Of a DNA stretch of 64,000 bases, positions 35,535 through 45,841 are shown piece by piece. Numbering within the stretch: position 1 is the stretch's first letter; every line of letters begins with the position of its first letter. The notes beneath the pieces were generated by a model that worked only from the letters and a program-made list of their open reading frames with translations, was not told where the DNA came from and ran no database searches. Where the stretch lies: assembly GCA_012064385.1 (NCBI GenBank), contig QRDG01001908.1, positions 599,570 to 663,569 on the forward strand. Reading direction: 5' to 3'. Source of the DNA: Puccinellia tenuiflora. Taxonomy: Eukaryota; Streptophyta; Magnoliopsida; Poales; Poaceae. Both the position numbers and the translations under genes were made by a program.

Positions 35535-36367
35535 TTAGTTCGCCTGACGGCCCTCTGCAGATGGTGGAGGGCGGCCGAGCCGGAGACTGGTGTCCACGTC
35601 TCCATCTTCCGCAAGGTCAGAGGACACAGGAACACCTTCGAGGATCGGAACCTGCTCTGGGACTCGTCGGGATGGGCCGGGATCTGGAAGTCCGCTACGC
35701 CGAGCTTGCCTGCGGGAGAGAGTAGGCGTGCTTTCCCCCAGATATTGATGTAGGCGGGCACGGCTGAGGTTCCTCCTTGTAGACACGAGCTCGTCCATCA
35801 AGAAGCAACTGAGGTGCATCATTGCGGTGGCATAAGCGACTTGGTTGATTAGTGCGGGGTCCGACTCTTTCGATACGTCAGCTTGGACCATCTCCCCACG
35901 GGGCTGTGGTCTGGCCGGAAGGTAGTAGAACTCTCGAGTTTCAGCCAGCAGGGTTCGGAGGACCGAAGACGGACGAGGCATTCCCAGGCTGCTACCTGGA
36001 TGGCTAGCCCCAGAGTAGGCATGCTTCCACCTTGGATTACGTAGGGCTGATTCGTGCCCCGGGGACACGGGCTGATCCTCACATCGGCCCGGAATTCACT
36101 TCCGACCGACGAGAGTGAGCTCTGGAACATCACATACACGGGGTGAACGGAGCTACCAAGGATATGGTTGACGGCCCTCCAGAGAAGCAATCGAAAGCTC
36201 GAATGCTCCTCGGCAGTGGTTTCCAAGATGGCATTAGGGGTCACCATCGGATTTTCTTGGGTTCTAGATTTTCGGAGGGGATACGGGTGCGGGGTTCCTC
36301 TATGGGATCCTACTTCAAAAAGGGTTGGTTTGCCAGGGAGAGCTGGCGGGGGTGGGTTATAAAGCAA
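35535..36367 (-). pseudogene. E6 gag-position frame, broken
   Basis: Two overlapping minus-strand frames (36367-35849 and 36068-35535) seem to be one coding sequence with a frameshift near 36000. The first reads HPVYVMFQSSLSSVGSEFRA and MPTLGLAIQVAAWECLVRLR; the second ATAMMHLSCFLMDELVSTRR. It starts about 220 bases after the primer site, where gag should be. It lacks a zinc knuckle and does not look like normal Gag; the first block resembles hypothetical proteins I associate with grass retroelements. Function unknown. Confidence 0.45.
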
Positions 36368-36583
36368 CTAGGACGGCGTTTCAAGTTTACTATGTAAGGT
36401 CGATTTCTTCTCATGGAAGAAACCGGCTCGTCTTGTTGGGGAAGATTGGGACAGGTCCTACTGCACCATACTGTTGACCAACACCGGCCATGTCGGTTTG
36501 GCAGGAATGGGTTAAATCCATCGGGTCATTGTCAGGTAAAAGTAAGGGTGGACTTTCCATGCTAGGGTAGTCTACAGCCAGCC

Positions 36584-36599
36584 TGGTGCTCTGATACCA
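36584..36599 (-). other. E6 primer binding site (initiator tRNA-Met-like)
   Basis: TGGTATCAGAGCACCA on the minus strand, five bases from the LTR. The first 12 bases match the complement of initiator tRNA-Met. Confidence 0.8.
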
Positions 36600-38162
36600 T
36601 GCTCTGTGGCACCCCCCTCTGACACATGTTGCCAGAGAGGTGGTCGCCCCGTGCGCCAGCCCAGGATATCTGGACGCACGTTACGACAATGCAACATAGC
36701 AGAAATATCATTACACGTTCAGGCCCAGAGGGCTACAAATGGTTTACATGGCCACCAAGGCATGAAAATTATCATGGCCAAGGATGGCCCGGGACAGAGT
36801 TTAACTGGCAGCGGAAGACATAGGTACGGCAACGGCTTGGTGCGGCTCCATTCCACAGGCATCTGGCTGGGCTACTGATCCTAGCACGCTCTTGCTCCAT
36901 CTCTTTGCTATGGTAGAAGATGAATCCTCTCAACGTCTGGCCACATGAAAAGCCAGTTTGAGTATAATGACGTACTCGCAAGAAAACAACCACAAGACAT
37001 GAACAGTCAAAAAGTCAGGCAACAAGCAGCTAGCGACAGAAAATAATCTAAACATGGCAGGTGTCTACTTACGGCAGTCCAAGTGGGTAGCAACATGGCA
37101 GCACAACAAATCATGGCATAAGCAAATAATAGGGGTACCACCAGTACAGAGTCCAAGCCAGGTGGGGTTGGATCGTATACCGGCGATCACACAAAGAGCT
37201 TACCTGTGACGAATCACGGATGTACCCGTGGGTACCAAATATTAAACATCACCTGTCATCACAACTAGGCCCAACGGCCTTATCACATCTGCCAAACTGC
37301 TAGGCCCACTGGCCTCAACTTTCCATTCTGGGCATGCACGATTGATGTTGGCTCGGGCCTAACTCTAGGCTCCCAACGATCACACCGACACCCCAACACG
37401 GGTAACCATCCACGATTCAAGTAACATTCCCTGCATCAGCCTATTGAAATCAGGTTGTTCATCTTTATGTCAAACCAAACTTAAGTTTAACCTCCGGACT
37501 CGACAAAGGACAATAGTGTGACCGACACTGAACTGTTCCATAACCTAGGAACAAGGCTAGCTGCTAGTTGGCACACTCTCGAGAGGTTGCAGTTACCACC
37601 CACCTAAATGCACCTTGCTTCGCGACGGCAAGATACACTTACATAACCGTTCACGCTACCAAGACACTCCTTGTATAGCTACCGACTTACCACTCGGGCT
37701 AAGTCTTATGACGAAGTGAATCCGGCACGTCCGCAACTCATGAGCAACGCCTAGCTCCGGAACCTTCACAAGACTAGCCCCGACCACAACTATGCAGTAT
37801 CCGACTAGACTTGCCAAGTGGGTAGCATCAAAGGAGGCGTGATAGGTTACATAGGCTATGGCTCTCCCATTTGGGCGACAGTGGTAGTGCATTCAATATT
37901 CAGATTGGTGGCACTATGGACTGACCCTATCGAAGTTTGGAGGGTTGGTTAAATTAATCTAGTTCCTTTCAACAACAATTCCAAAAACAGAGGATTAGTC
38001 CAACACAATAAAGGATTAGTCCAACACAACAATTATAAAATCATATCAACATGAAACAGATTAGTCCAGTGCAAAACAATAATACCATATCAACATGAAA
38101 CAGAAACAAACTGCACACAATAGTTCAAGCATTATGGAGTTAGTTCAATCAACGGTTAGTAC

Positions 38163-38444
38163 CAACCGGGCGATGGCGGAGATACCTCCGACCAGTGACA
38201 GCCACAGGTTGAGTAAAAGAAAATAAAATAGTACAGTCAACCGGGCGATGGCGGAGATAACTCCGACCAGTGACAGCCACAGGTTGAGTAAAAAGAAAAT
38301 AAAATAGCACAATCAACTGGGCGAGGGCGGAGATAACTCCGACCAGTAACAGCCACGGGTTGAGTAAAAGAAAGTAAAACAACACAGTTGGTTAGCGTCA
38401 ACCGGGCGATGGCGGAGATGCCTCCGGCCAGTAGCAGCCACAGA
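38163..38444 (-). repeat. 75-85 bp tandem repeat in E6 5' LTR
   Basis: Counterpart of 30737-31018, same number of units. Confidence 0.85.
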
Positions 38445-39918
38445 TCGACTACAAAAGTTAGTGGAGGCATCCACGCGATCCCGTTCCACCATTCCATTGA
38501 CTACGGCGGTTCCCCCAGTCCATCGTCGCCGGAATGGGGAGTGGTGCATGGTACCGTCCAACGCACGCCACAACTCTACAGAAAAGTAGCCGCTTCAATC
38601 CACTTGGGCAGGACCCAACGTGTATTTAGACGGGGTACCGGAACTCAACCCACGGGACATGGGTTTATCGTATTACAGGTATGAAACAAAGTCACGATAT
38701 CTCGTGACGCACAGTTGACAGAATGTAAACAAAGCCACGATATCTCGTGACGCACAGGTGACAGATGATAATAACCAATAAAATGCACCGATAAGACAGG
38801 GTAATATGCAAGCAACCAAACACCGATTGAGTGTTCATAGCAAGTGGTTAGCTTGCCTTCGACGATCGACACCATTTGGCTTGGAGGTCACGGACACGTC
38901 GCGGGTTAGGGTCTCGATTCGCCGATACCGCCGAATTCACCTATGTGTGTGTATAAGGGTGCTGAGTATACAAGTAAATCACAAAAATGCAAAACTTACA
39001 CCACTGGATAGAGCTTTCCAAACTAAGAATTTACAAATTTGAATCACCTCAATCGGAGCTACGGGTCAAAAGATATGGATAGGCGATGGTTAACTATCTG
39101 CAGCTCGCGCAGCGCGTAGCTGTTCGCTGCCGAAGCCAGCCAGACGCGCACTTTCGTGGGAATACGTTTTCACCTGGAGAACACGTACTCTGCAAACTGC
39201 GCTTTCAGCTAGCCCAAAATCGAATCGGATCGATCGATCCGTCGCCCCTCTTCTATGTCGCGCCTTGCGAGGCCGATGCCGACCGGTGGCGGGATGGCGA
39301 CGGTAGTGGGGAGGGCCGGGCGGACACCGACGGCGGGGAAAGGGGCGGCGGCGGCGGGCTGCGTCGGGGCGGGAGCTGGGAATGACGCCGGTTGCGGGAG
39401 AACGTCGAGGTCGACGCGGGCGTGGACGGGGCGCATCGGGCGCCAGCTTGGCCGTGGCGGACGCGCGGGGTCGAGCACGGGCGAGGCCGGCCTCATCGCC
39501 GACCGCCACGAGGGATGGGCTGCCGGCCGACGGTGGAGACGGGCACGCCGCGTCCCAACCCGCCCGGGGAAGGCCGCGGACGGAGGAGGGAGGCCACGGT
39601 CGCGTCGCCCGTGAGCTCCAGCTCCATGGCCAGCATGGCCGGGTCCAGCGTGGTGGCTACCGGCGCCGGCTGTTCGGCGCATGGCCGTCCGGGCGACGGT
39701 GGGAATGGCTCGCGGTGGGAGATGGGGACGGCGACGGCACCGGCAGTGGGGTGGATGGGGTGGCTTCGGGAGGCATGGGGCACGCGGTGGGCTCGAGACG
39801 AGCACGTCGGGCACGCCGAGACTCTGGCTCCTAGGAGTGGAGAGGGAGTGAGGAGTGCTGGGCAGGGGTGGCAGGAGAGTGAGATGGAGAGGTCGCGCGG
39901 GTGGAGCTCGAGCTGCTC

Positions 39919-39928
39919 CATATATAGA
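39919..39928 (-). promoter_or_regulatory. TATA box of the E6 5' LTR
   Basis: TCTATATATG on the minus strand; would drive E6 genomic RNA. Confidence 0.6.
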
Positions 39929-41154
39929 CAGGGACGAGTGGCATCGGACTTCCACGTGCTAAAAAAAAGAAAGGAGGGGTTAAGAACGGGGAGCTGGATA
40001 GGGAGGCCGAGCTGGATGCACAGCACTCCACAGTGACCTTACTGTGCGGGATTTGGCAGAGTTTAGGGCTGAGCAGGTTTAGGTGACGCCAAAGCGGACG
40101 TTCGGGACGTCCAGAGCGCGACGCGAGCGACATCGTCGCGTTCCCGTTGACTCGGGGCATGAAATGGAAAACGGGTCGCACCACTGGGTTCGTAACGACG
40201 ATACCAACACAACAAAACTAGAATCACTCAAAGGCGACAAACTGTTATGTATAAGATTTTTAGAAAACCGGGGTTGCGCCAGGTGTTCGATGAAATGACA
40301 GAGGTCTTCCCCATCTCATAAAAATCCCTAAAATTCACAGTAGGCTAGGATAGGTGTATGTGGTATGTTGGTGAAGTTTGAGCCCAATTGGGTACCTGGA
40401 GGTTGGTCAAAGAATTTGGTGTCCAAAAATGCCCTAATGGCATGGGTATGCTAAGTGCACTCATTCAATTAATCTTGACATGATCTTCTAGATATGTTGT
40501 TGTATATGGGATTTTTTCTATTTGGAAAAGTTTCAATGCCATATGATATTTTTATCTAGGGGTTGCTTTGGAAATTGCAATAGGCATGGAAAGGGCATTA
40601 CAAAGGAAGTACCTCTAATATTGCTCAAATGAGGTTGGGCCAATGGAGTGAAATGTTCAGGAGGTTAAATCATGCACCTCACCAAAATTGCAGAATTTTT
40701 GGATGAGTGGAAGGTGTCCAGATAATTTTTGGATTTGAAAATGGCATAATAGGAAATATGAATAAACTTGGAATTATTGCATGGGACTATGAAATATTTT
40801 TTTCATGGGAGTGATATATATGTATGGGGAAACCATGTGGTAGCTTGGTAGAACTTATCTCAAGATACAATTGTGGTGGTGGCTTTTGGTAGGATAGATG
40901 GGAGGGGTTTTGGAATCGTCAAATGGAACCAAAGTTCGACAGACAAAACAATGGCCTGGAAAATATGGTGGAGGTTGACAAAGTTCGAGGATCATTGGGA
41001 AAATTTCCAAGAGAGCGAAACCCAAGTCAAATCAAAGACCATCTGGTTCAAAGAAAATATTTTGAGAATAGAAAAAGTTTTTCAGGTGTGAGAAAACACT
41101 ACTAAAATTAGGGACGAATTTTTAGGGTGTTACACGGTTGTGGTCAGAAACAAC

Positions 41155-41335
41155 CAGTACCAAAAAAGGATAACCGGTACTTCAGGTGAAGTGCCTGGTA
41201 GTACCGTTTTAGCGGTACTGCCGGTGCTACTTCCGGTATTAACCAAAAAGCAACAGAGCCGAACCGGCACTAGGGGCAGTACTTCCGGGCCAACTTCCGG
41301 TATAGCGGTACTACCGCTGTTACTTCCGGTCAAGG
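41155..41335 (+). repeat. Tandem ACTTCCGGT/GGTACTACCGG array in E5, right part
   Basis: Two more degenerate units with CGGTACTTC, GTAGTACCG, GCGGTACTGCCGG and CTACTTCCGG in the same order as at 29098-29178. The array is part of E5 and predates E6. Confidence 0.6.
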
Positions 41336-41339
41336 ATTT

Positions 41340-41800
41340 GAGTACAGCGACGGCGGGAGCGCGCGGTGACCAAGCGCATGTCGTGCACGCGCGCGTCGAT
41401 GGAGTGCGAGAGGAGGGAGGATAGGAGGCCTGGGTGGGTAAGGTGCTCACCCTGGAGTGCTCGCTGTGGTGGAAGAGGAGGTCGAGGACGGCGTCAATCG
41501 ACTTGACGGAGCAGCGGCCGGTGGCGGTGACGAATGCGGCAATGGCGGTGATTCCGAGCAGCTCCGGCCGATTCCTTTGGTGGAGAGGAAGAGGGCGTCG
41601 CGGTAGAGCTTTTGCTCGCCTTCGATCTTTTCTTCAGTGCTTCAATCGACGGCGAGGCGACGGCGAGCTCTGCGAACGGTGGCGGCTCCAGGACGGCGCG
41701 CGGGGAGCTAGGGTTAGGACCAATCCGGAAAAACGGGGAGGATAGGGAGGAGGAGACAGAGGGGAAGCAGGTGAGGGCCGCGGGGTTCACTTAACCCTAA
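41340..41800 (-). other. GC-rich core of E5, possible captured gene fragment
   Basis: On the minus strand a frame near 41620-41460 reads LYRDALFLSTKGIG and, after a shift, ITAIAAFVTATGRCSVKSID followed by LDLLFHHSEHS, which has the codon bias and composition of a grass coding exon. The corresponding core of E7 (51520-52270) is GC-rich but different in sequence. I cannot name a parent gene; an LTR leader with biased composition is the alternative. Confidence 0.35.
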
Positions 41801-42407
41801 GGAGCAGGTGGCCTGGAGCGCGGGGTGAGCGGGCGGCCATGGCGACAGTGTCGCTACTATCGCCACAGGGAAGACGGTGCATCGGTACTTCCGGTCATTA
41901 GACCGGTAGTTCCAGTTAACCAAATCAAAACAGAAACCTGCTAGTTGATTTGGGCATTCTAGACCAGTCCAACAATTACAGAAAAATCCAGGGTTGCTCT
42001 CCACAAGATAAGGATGCTCTCCATCATTTTCTCTTGAAAATTAGGGCAACCTAAGATGAGTTCAAAAATAAGAGTTGATTTGAACCACATCTTAGGTTTG
42101 AAATTGAGAACAAAATTGAAGGTAAAGCCATTTGGTTCTTAGGCATTTTTGGTGACCTTAGGAATTAGTTGGACCATATGGTCACCTGACATCCCATGGG
42201 TTGTCGCAAAGAGGGCATTTCCCATTTTAGTTGATTTGGGAGAGTTTGGCCTTCCAGTTTCAGTTGCTTGCGTATGTTGGTATTTTTAGAAATAGTAAGT
42301 TTCATATGCATGCCATGATGCAAACAAGGATGCAAAAAGTGGAAAAATTCTTCGTATTTTTCATTACCAAGTTGGGGCTGTTACAATATTCGCGGGGGGC
42401 TGTTACA

Positions 42408-44746
42408 ATCTTCGCGGCGGGCCTCGGGAGGGGCTCCTCATCCTCGTCAGCGGGTGACGCCACCGCGGCAGCCTTGTAGGCCGCTTGCGCAGCGTACAGG
42501 GCGTCCGAGACCACGCCGCGGATGACGATGGTGCCACCCGAGGCAGGGAGCTTGACGAGGTTGTAGGCATGGTGGGTCACCGCCATGAACTTGGCGAGGG
42601 CGGGGTAGCCGAGGATGGCGTTGTAGGGCAGGCTGATGTGCGTGACATCGAAATCGATCAGCTCGGTGCGGTAGTTGGCCTGGGTGCCGAAAGTGACCGC
42701 GAGCCTCGCCTGCCCCAAAGGGGTGGTGAGACCCTCTGTCACCCCCGAGAAGGGCCTGGTGGGCATGAGTCGCTCATAGGGCACCTGCAGCTTCTCGAAT
42801 GTCTCGACAGAGATGACGTTGAGGCCTGCACCCCCATCGATGAGCGTCTTAGAGATGGCAATGTTGTTGATGGTGGGAGTACAGACCAGCGGGATGGTGC
42901 CAACAGTCGAGGTGGACTTGGGGTGGTCGGCGGAGTCAAAGGTGATGGGGCACTGGGACCACTTGAGGGGCCTGGAGGCCTCAACCCCGGGAAGGACTGC
43001 CGCGACCTCGCGAGCGAATTGCTTGAAGTGGCAGTTGGAGCTGGGGGCCTGAGCCCCGCCGAGGATGCAAGCGGCCCCGCGAGGCACCTGGTAGCCCTCA
43101 GGAGTCTCGGAAGGGAGGTTGTCGTTCATGGGCTGGGCGGCGTTGGCCTGAGGGTTCTGCTGGTAGTTGTCGTCGTAGTTGTTGTTCCAGCGTTGCCCCC
43201 TGCGGCCGCCGCGGCCACCGCCGCGGCCTCCGCGGCCTTGCTGCCGTTCGTTTGCCTCGCGAGCCTCGCGAGCCTCGCGAAGCCTCTTGAGGTCGTAGCA
43301 GTCCTCGGTGGCATGGGAATGCCTGTTGTGGTAGATGCAGAAGGGACGATCATCTTTCTTCTCGGGTCCCGCGGCTGGAGTGGCAGCGCGAGGCTGCTTG
43401 GCGTCAGGCTCAGCCGCGAGGACCGCAGTGGTCTTGCGTTTCTCGATGGATTTCTTCTTCTTCTTGGACTCCTCGGCGGGGTCCCCTGGCTCGCTCTTGA
43501 CGAACAAGCGGCCCTCCTCAGCCTTGGCGCACTTGTCCGCCAAGTCGAAGAGCTTGACGACGGTGGTGATGTTGTCGTGGATGCCAAGCTTCTCGAGCAT
43601 CCGCACATCCGTGACCCCAGCCTGGAAGGCCGAAATGACCTGCGCGTCGGTGGCTTTGGGGATCTTGTTGCGCACCTGGCTGAAGCGCTGGATGTACTTG
43701 CGGAGGGTCTCGCCAGGCTTCTGGCGCACAGCGCGGAGATCGTTGTACGTGAGGCCGCGCTCGTACGTGCCCTTGAAATTGGCGACGAAGCACCGGCAGA
43801 GGTCCTCCCAGGTGTTGATGGACTCGGCGGGGAGGTTGGTGAGCCACGAGGACGCGGAGTCCTTGAGAGCCATGGGGAACCAGTTCGCCATGACCTTGTC
43901 GTCGCCCCCGGTGGCCTGGATGGCCAAGGTGTAGAGCTGCAGAAACTCCAGGGGGTTGTTCTTGCCGTCGTAGCACGGACGAAGATCCGACCGGAACTTG
44001 ACCGGCCAGACGACGCGACGGAGGCTGCGAGTGAACGCGGCCGTCGTGCCATAGGTGACCGTGCTGTTGGCGAGAGTGGCGCGGAGGTGGTGCCCTGCGG
44101 TGGCGACGTCATGGACGGTGCGGTTGTGGCGATCCTGGTTGCGCTCGATGCTCACGCATGCGTCCTCCGGGGCTAGCTGCACGATTTGGCAGTCGTGCGG
44201 CAACGACGTGTGTGACGCGGCGCGGTTGTCGCGAGGAGGAGCCCCGGCTGGAGCAGGTTGCGGTAGAACCGGTGGAGCTGGAGCGGGCGCGGGGTGATGA
44301 GGAGGAGCATGCGGCGCACCGTGCGCCACGTCCCCTGCGCGTGCAGAGAGAACCAGTGAACGAGACAGTGCGGGAGCGGCGACGCGAGCGGTGCCAACGA
44401 GCTCGGAGAGGCGGTTGAGCCAGGCCTCCTGGGCCTCCGGCGTGGGACGGTACTGCAGCAGCTCCTGCGCCATGAGAAGCGCAGTCGCTGGGCTGGGCGC
44501 AGGGCGGCCCAGCGAGGAGGCAGCACGGTCCCGCGACGGGTGCAGGGAGGAGGCCTCCTCTTCGCCGAGGTCTTCCTCCGCGTGGTCGATGTCATCCTCC
44601 TCCGGGTGCTCGACGAGGGGCTCGGGGTCGATGTGGCGCTCCGGAGCAGCACTTCCGCGCGGGCGACCGCGCGGGTTGCCAGCGGGAGCGGTGGCGGCGC
44701 TGGCCGTCCGGCGAGCGAGACGTTCGGCGCGAGAGATGCCGGCCAT
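42408..44746 (-). CDS. gag: E3 Gag-protease
   Basis: An unbroken frame of about 780 codons from ATG 44746, 52 bases from the LTR. Residues about 1-200 are acidic and Pro/Ala-rich. The Gag core (about 225-400) has WPVKFRSDLRPCYDG, WLTNLPAESINTWEDL and FKGTYERGLTYNDLRAVRQ. An unusual zinc-type motif CIYHNRHSHATEDC is near 475, followed by an Arg/Gly-rich basic stretch. The protease follows with active site LIDGGAGLN near 660 and ILGYPALAKF. It stops being E3 sequence at the E5 junction (42408), so the protease tail and RT fingers are absent. This is the best-preserved frame in the window. Confidence 0.85.
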
Positions 44747-44777
44747 GGCGGTGTCGAGGTTGAAGATGCGCCTCAGC

Positions 44778-44795
44778 CCCCTACCTGGCGCGCCA
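44778..44795 (-). other. E3 primer binding site
   Basis: TGGCGCGCCAGGTAGGGG on the minus strand, two bases from the 5' LTR. The matching tRNA is not assigned here. Confidence 0.75.
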
Positions 44796-44797
44796 AA

Positions 44798-45836
44798 TGT
44801 CGGAGAACTGTCCCAGGAACTGGGTGTGTCTCACAAGGATCGAGTAAGGGGCTGAACACGGAATCAAACAACCCTCAACATGCCTCGGCGACGGTGCTCA
44901 TCGAACTCGCTGTGGGACAACACTGCAGAGATGAACGCACGGTATTACCCAGATTCAGGGCCCTCTAGGTGAGGTAAAACCCCTACGTCCTGCTTCGAGT
45001 TGTATTGCACTTGCTTGGAGTGGTTTTAGTATAGAGCGAGCTTGGCGAGCTCAAGGTGGCTACAATGGCTAACCCTAGAACCGGAGAAGAACCAAAGATT
45101 GAACCAGAACTCAGAACGTGATCCCCCTCCTTTTATAGGTGTCTCGGGCCTCTTCCCCCAAAACATCTTGGCGGGAAGGGTCACCACATGGCGACGAAGG
45201 AGGAGGTGCGGTGCACAATAAAGGTAGAGTCCACCATAAAGGTAAAGTCCATGGACGCGGTCCACGGCAGGGGGCGGCGTCACCAAAGCTGGAAAAGCCA
45301 CCGTCCAACCAGGACGGTGGGCTGGCGCTGCGGAGGTGGGATGGGTCCCACGGTGACGTCGCCCTTGGAGGGTAGCTGCAGACGGTTCCCTTATCACCAA
45401 AGTGGCAATCCTTGGGGCTCCTTTGCTTGGTGCAGCTTTGTTGACTCCTTTATACATAAGAATGGCAACTGTGGCGCTGCTGTCACCGCGCGCTGGCGCG
45501 GTCGTCACTCTGCGGAGGGCGCAGAGCCCATGTGCGCTCTGCTGCGGAGGCAGAGCTGGCTTCAAGAGGAAGGAAACCTCGCGAGGCCGAAGGCCTCACC
45601 GAGCCCTTCGGCTTGGTCCTTAGCAGAATTTGCAGGTGGCATCCGAGATGCCCTCTCGAGGAGAGGTCCCTCACTGAGGGAAAAACCCTTGGTGAGGAGG
45701 AGAGGTCCCTCGCGAGAGAAAAACCCTCGCGAGGCTCGCCAGGCTTGGAGAGCCTGGTCCTTAGCGAAATCTTCTGAAGAATGTTGTGGGCCCTGGCAGG
45801 CCGGCCCGTGGTACCCTGGTTTCCACTGTGCCGATA
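44798..45836 (-). repeat. E3 5' LTR (1039 bp)
   Basis: Minus strand starts TATCGGCACAG at 45836 and ends TTCTCCGACA at 44798. TATA box CCTATAAAAGG at 45129-45139. Confidence 0.9.
45129..45139 (-). promoter_or_regulatory. TATA box of the E3 5' LTR
   Basis: CCTATAAAAGG on the minus strand, the promoter copy that would make E3 genomic RNA. Confidence 0.65.
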
Positions 45837-45841
45837 GCACT

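Larger units (their letters stand above)
29179..41134 (-). mobile_element. E6: LARD-like non-autonomous LTR retrotransposon
   Basis: LTRs of 4468 and 4530 bp flank an internal domain of 2958 bp. Target duplications CGGTT lie at 29174-29178 and 41135-41139. The primer site (36584-36599) and the purine tract (33647-33660) give minus orientation. No protease, RT, RNase H or integrase is present. Long LTRs with a short non-pol interior match the LARD class described from barley (Sukkula and relatives); I cannot confirm the family. The two LTRs are nearly identical, so this looks like a young insertion. Confidence 0.9.
36605..41134 (-). repeat. E6 5' LTR (4530 bp)
   Basis: Same architecture as the 3' LTR: GAGTAC hairpin at 36960-36977, 75-bp tandem array at 38163-38444, GC-rich leader at about 39230-39900, TATA at 39919-39928. 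It carries an extra 62 bp at about 39355-39420. Long open frames through the GC-rich leader occur on both strands and look like composition effects. Confidence 0.9.
26982..42385 (-). mobile_element. E5: very large solo LTR (about 3.4 kb), split by E6
   Basis: On the minus strand it begins TGTAACAGCCCC at 42385 and ends GGGGCGCTACA at 26982. It lacks primer site, polypurine tract and genes. E6 divides it into 41135-42385 and 26982-29178. E7 is a relative: the blocks at 27190-27430 and 28530-28610 match 61590-61835 and 60367-60450 in reverse. Flanks are AAGAT and AGGAT if the start is set at 42407, so a target duplication with one mismatch is possible. It could also be a hybrid of two insertions. 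Confidence 0.75.
9416..45836 (-). mobile_element. E3: Tat-lineage Ty3/gypsy retrotransposon with antisense gene
   Basis: Two 1039-bp LTRs (9416-10454 and 44798-45836) with ends TGTCGG/CCGATA are flanked by GCACT at 9411-9415 and 45837-45841. The primer site next to the right LTR and the polypurine tract next to the left LTR set the minus orientation. Order on the minus strand: gag-pro, RT-RNase H with a second RNase H, integrase, spacer, then an antisense gene before the 3' LTR. Dual RNase H and an antisense frame are hallmarks of the Tat lineage (for example Grande). E4 and E5 (with E6 inside) were inserted later. Confidence 0.9.

Noticed and set aside
42485..44176. Open frame of 563 codons on the plus strand
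   Set aside because: It is the mirror of the E3 gag-pro gene on the minus strand. The protein is Val/Gly/Leu-rich with no motif, while the minus frame has clear Gag and protease signatures.
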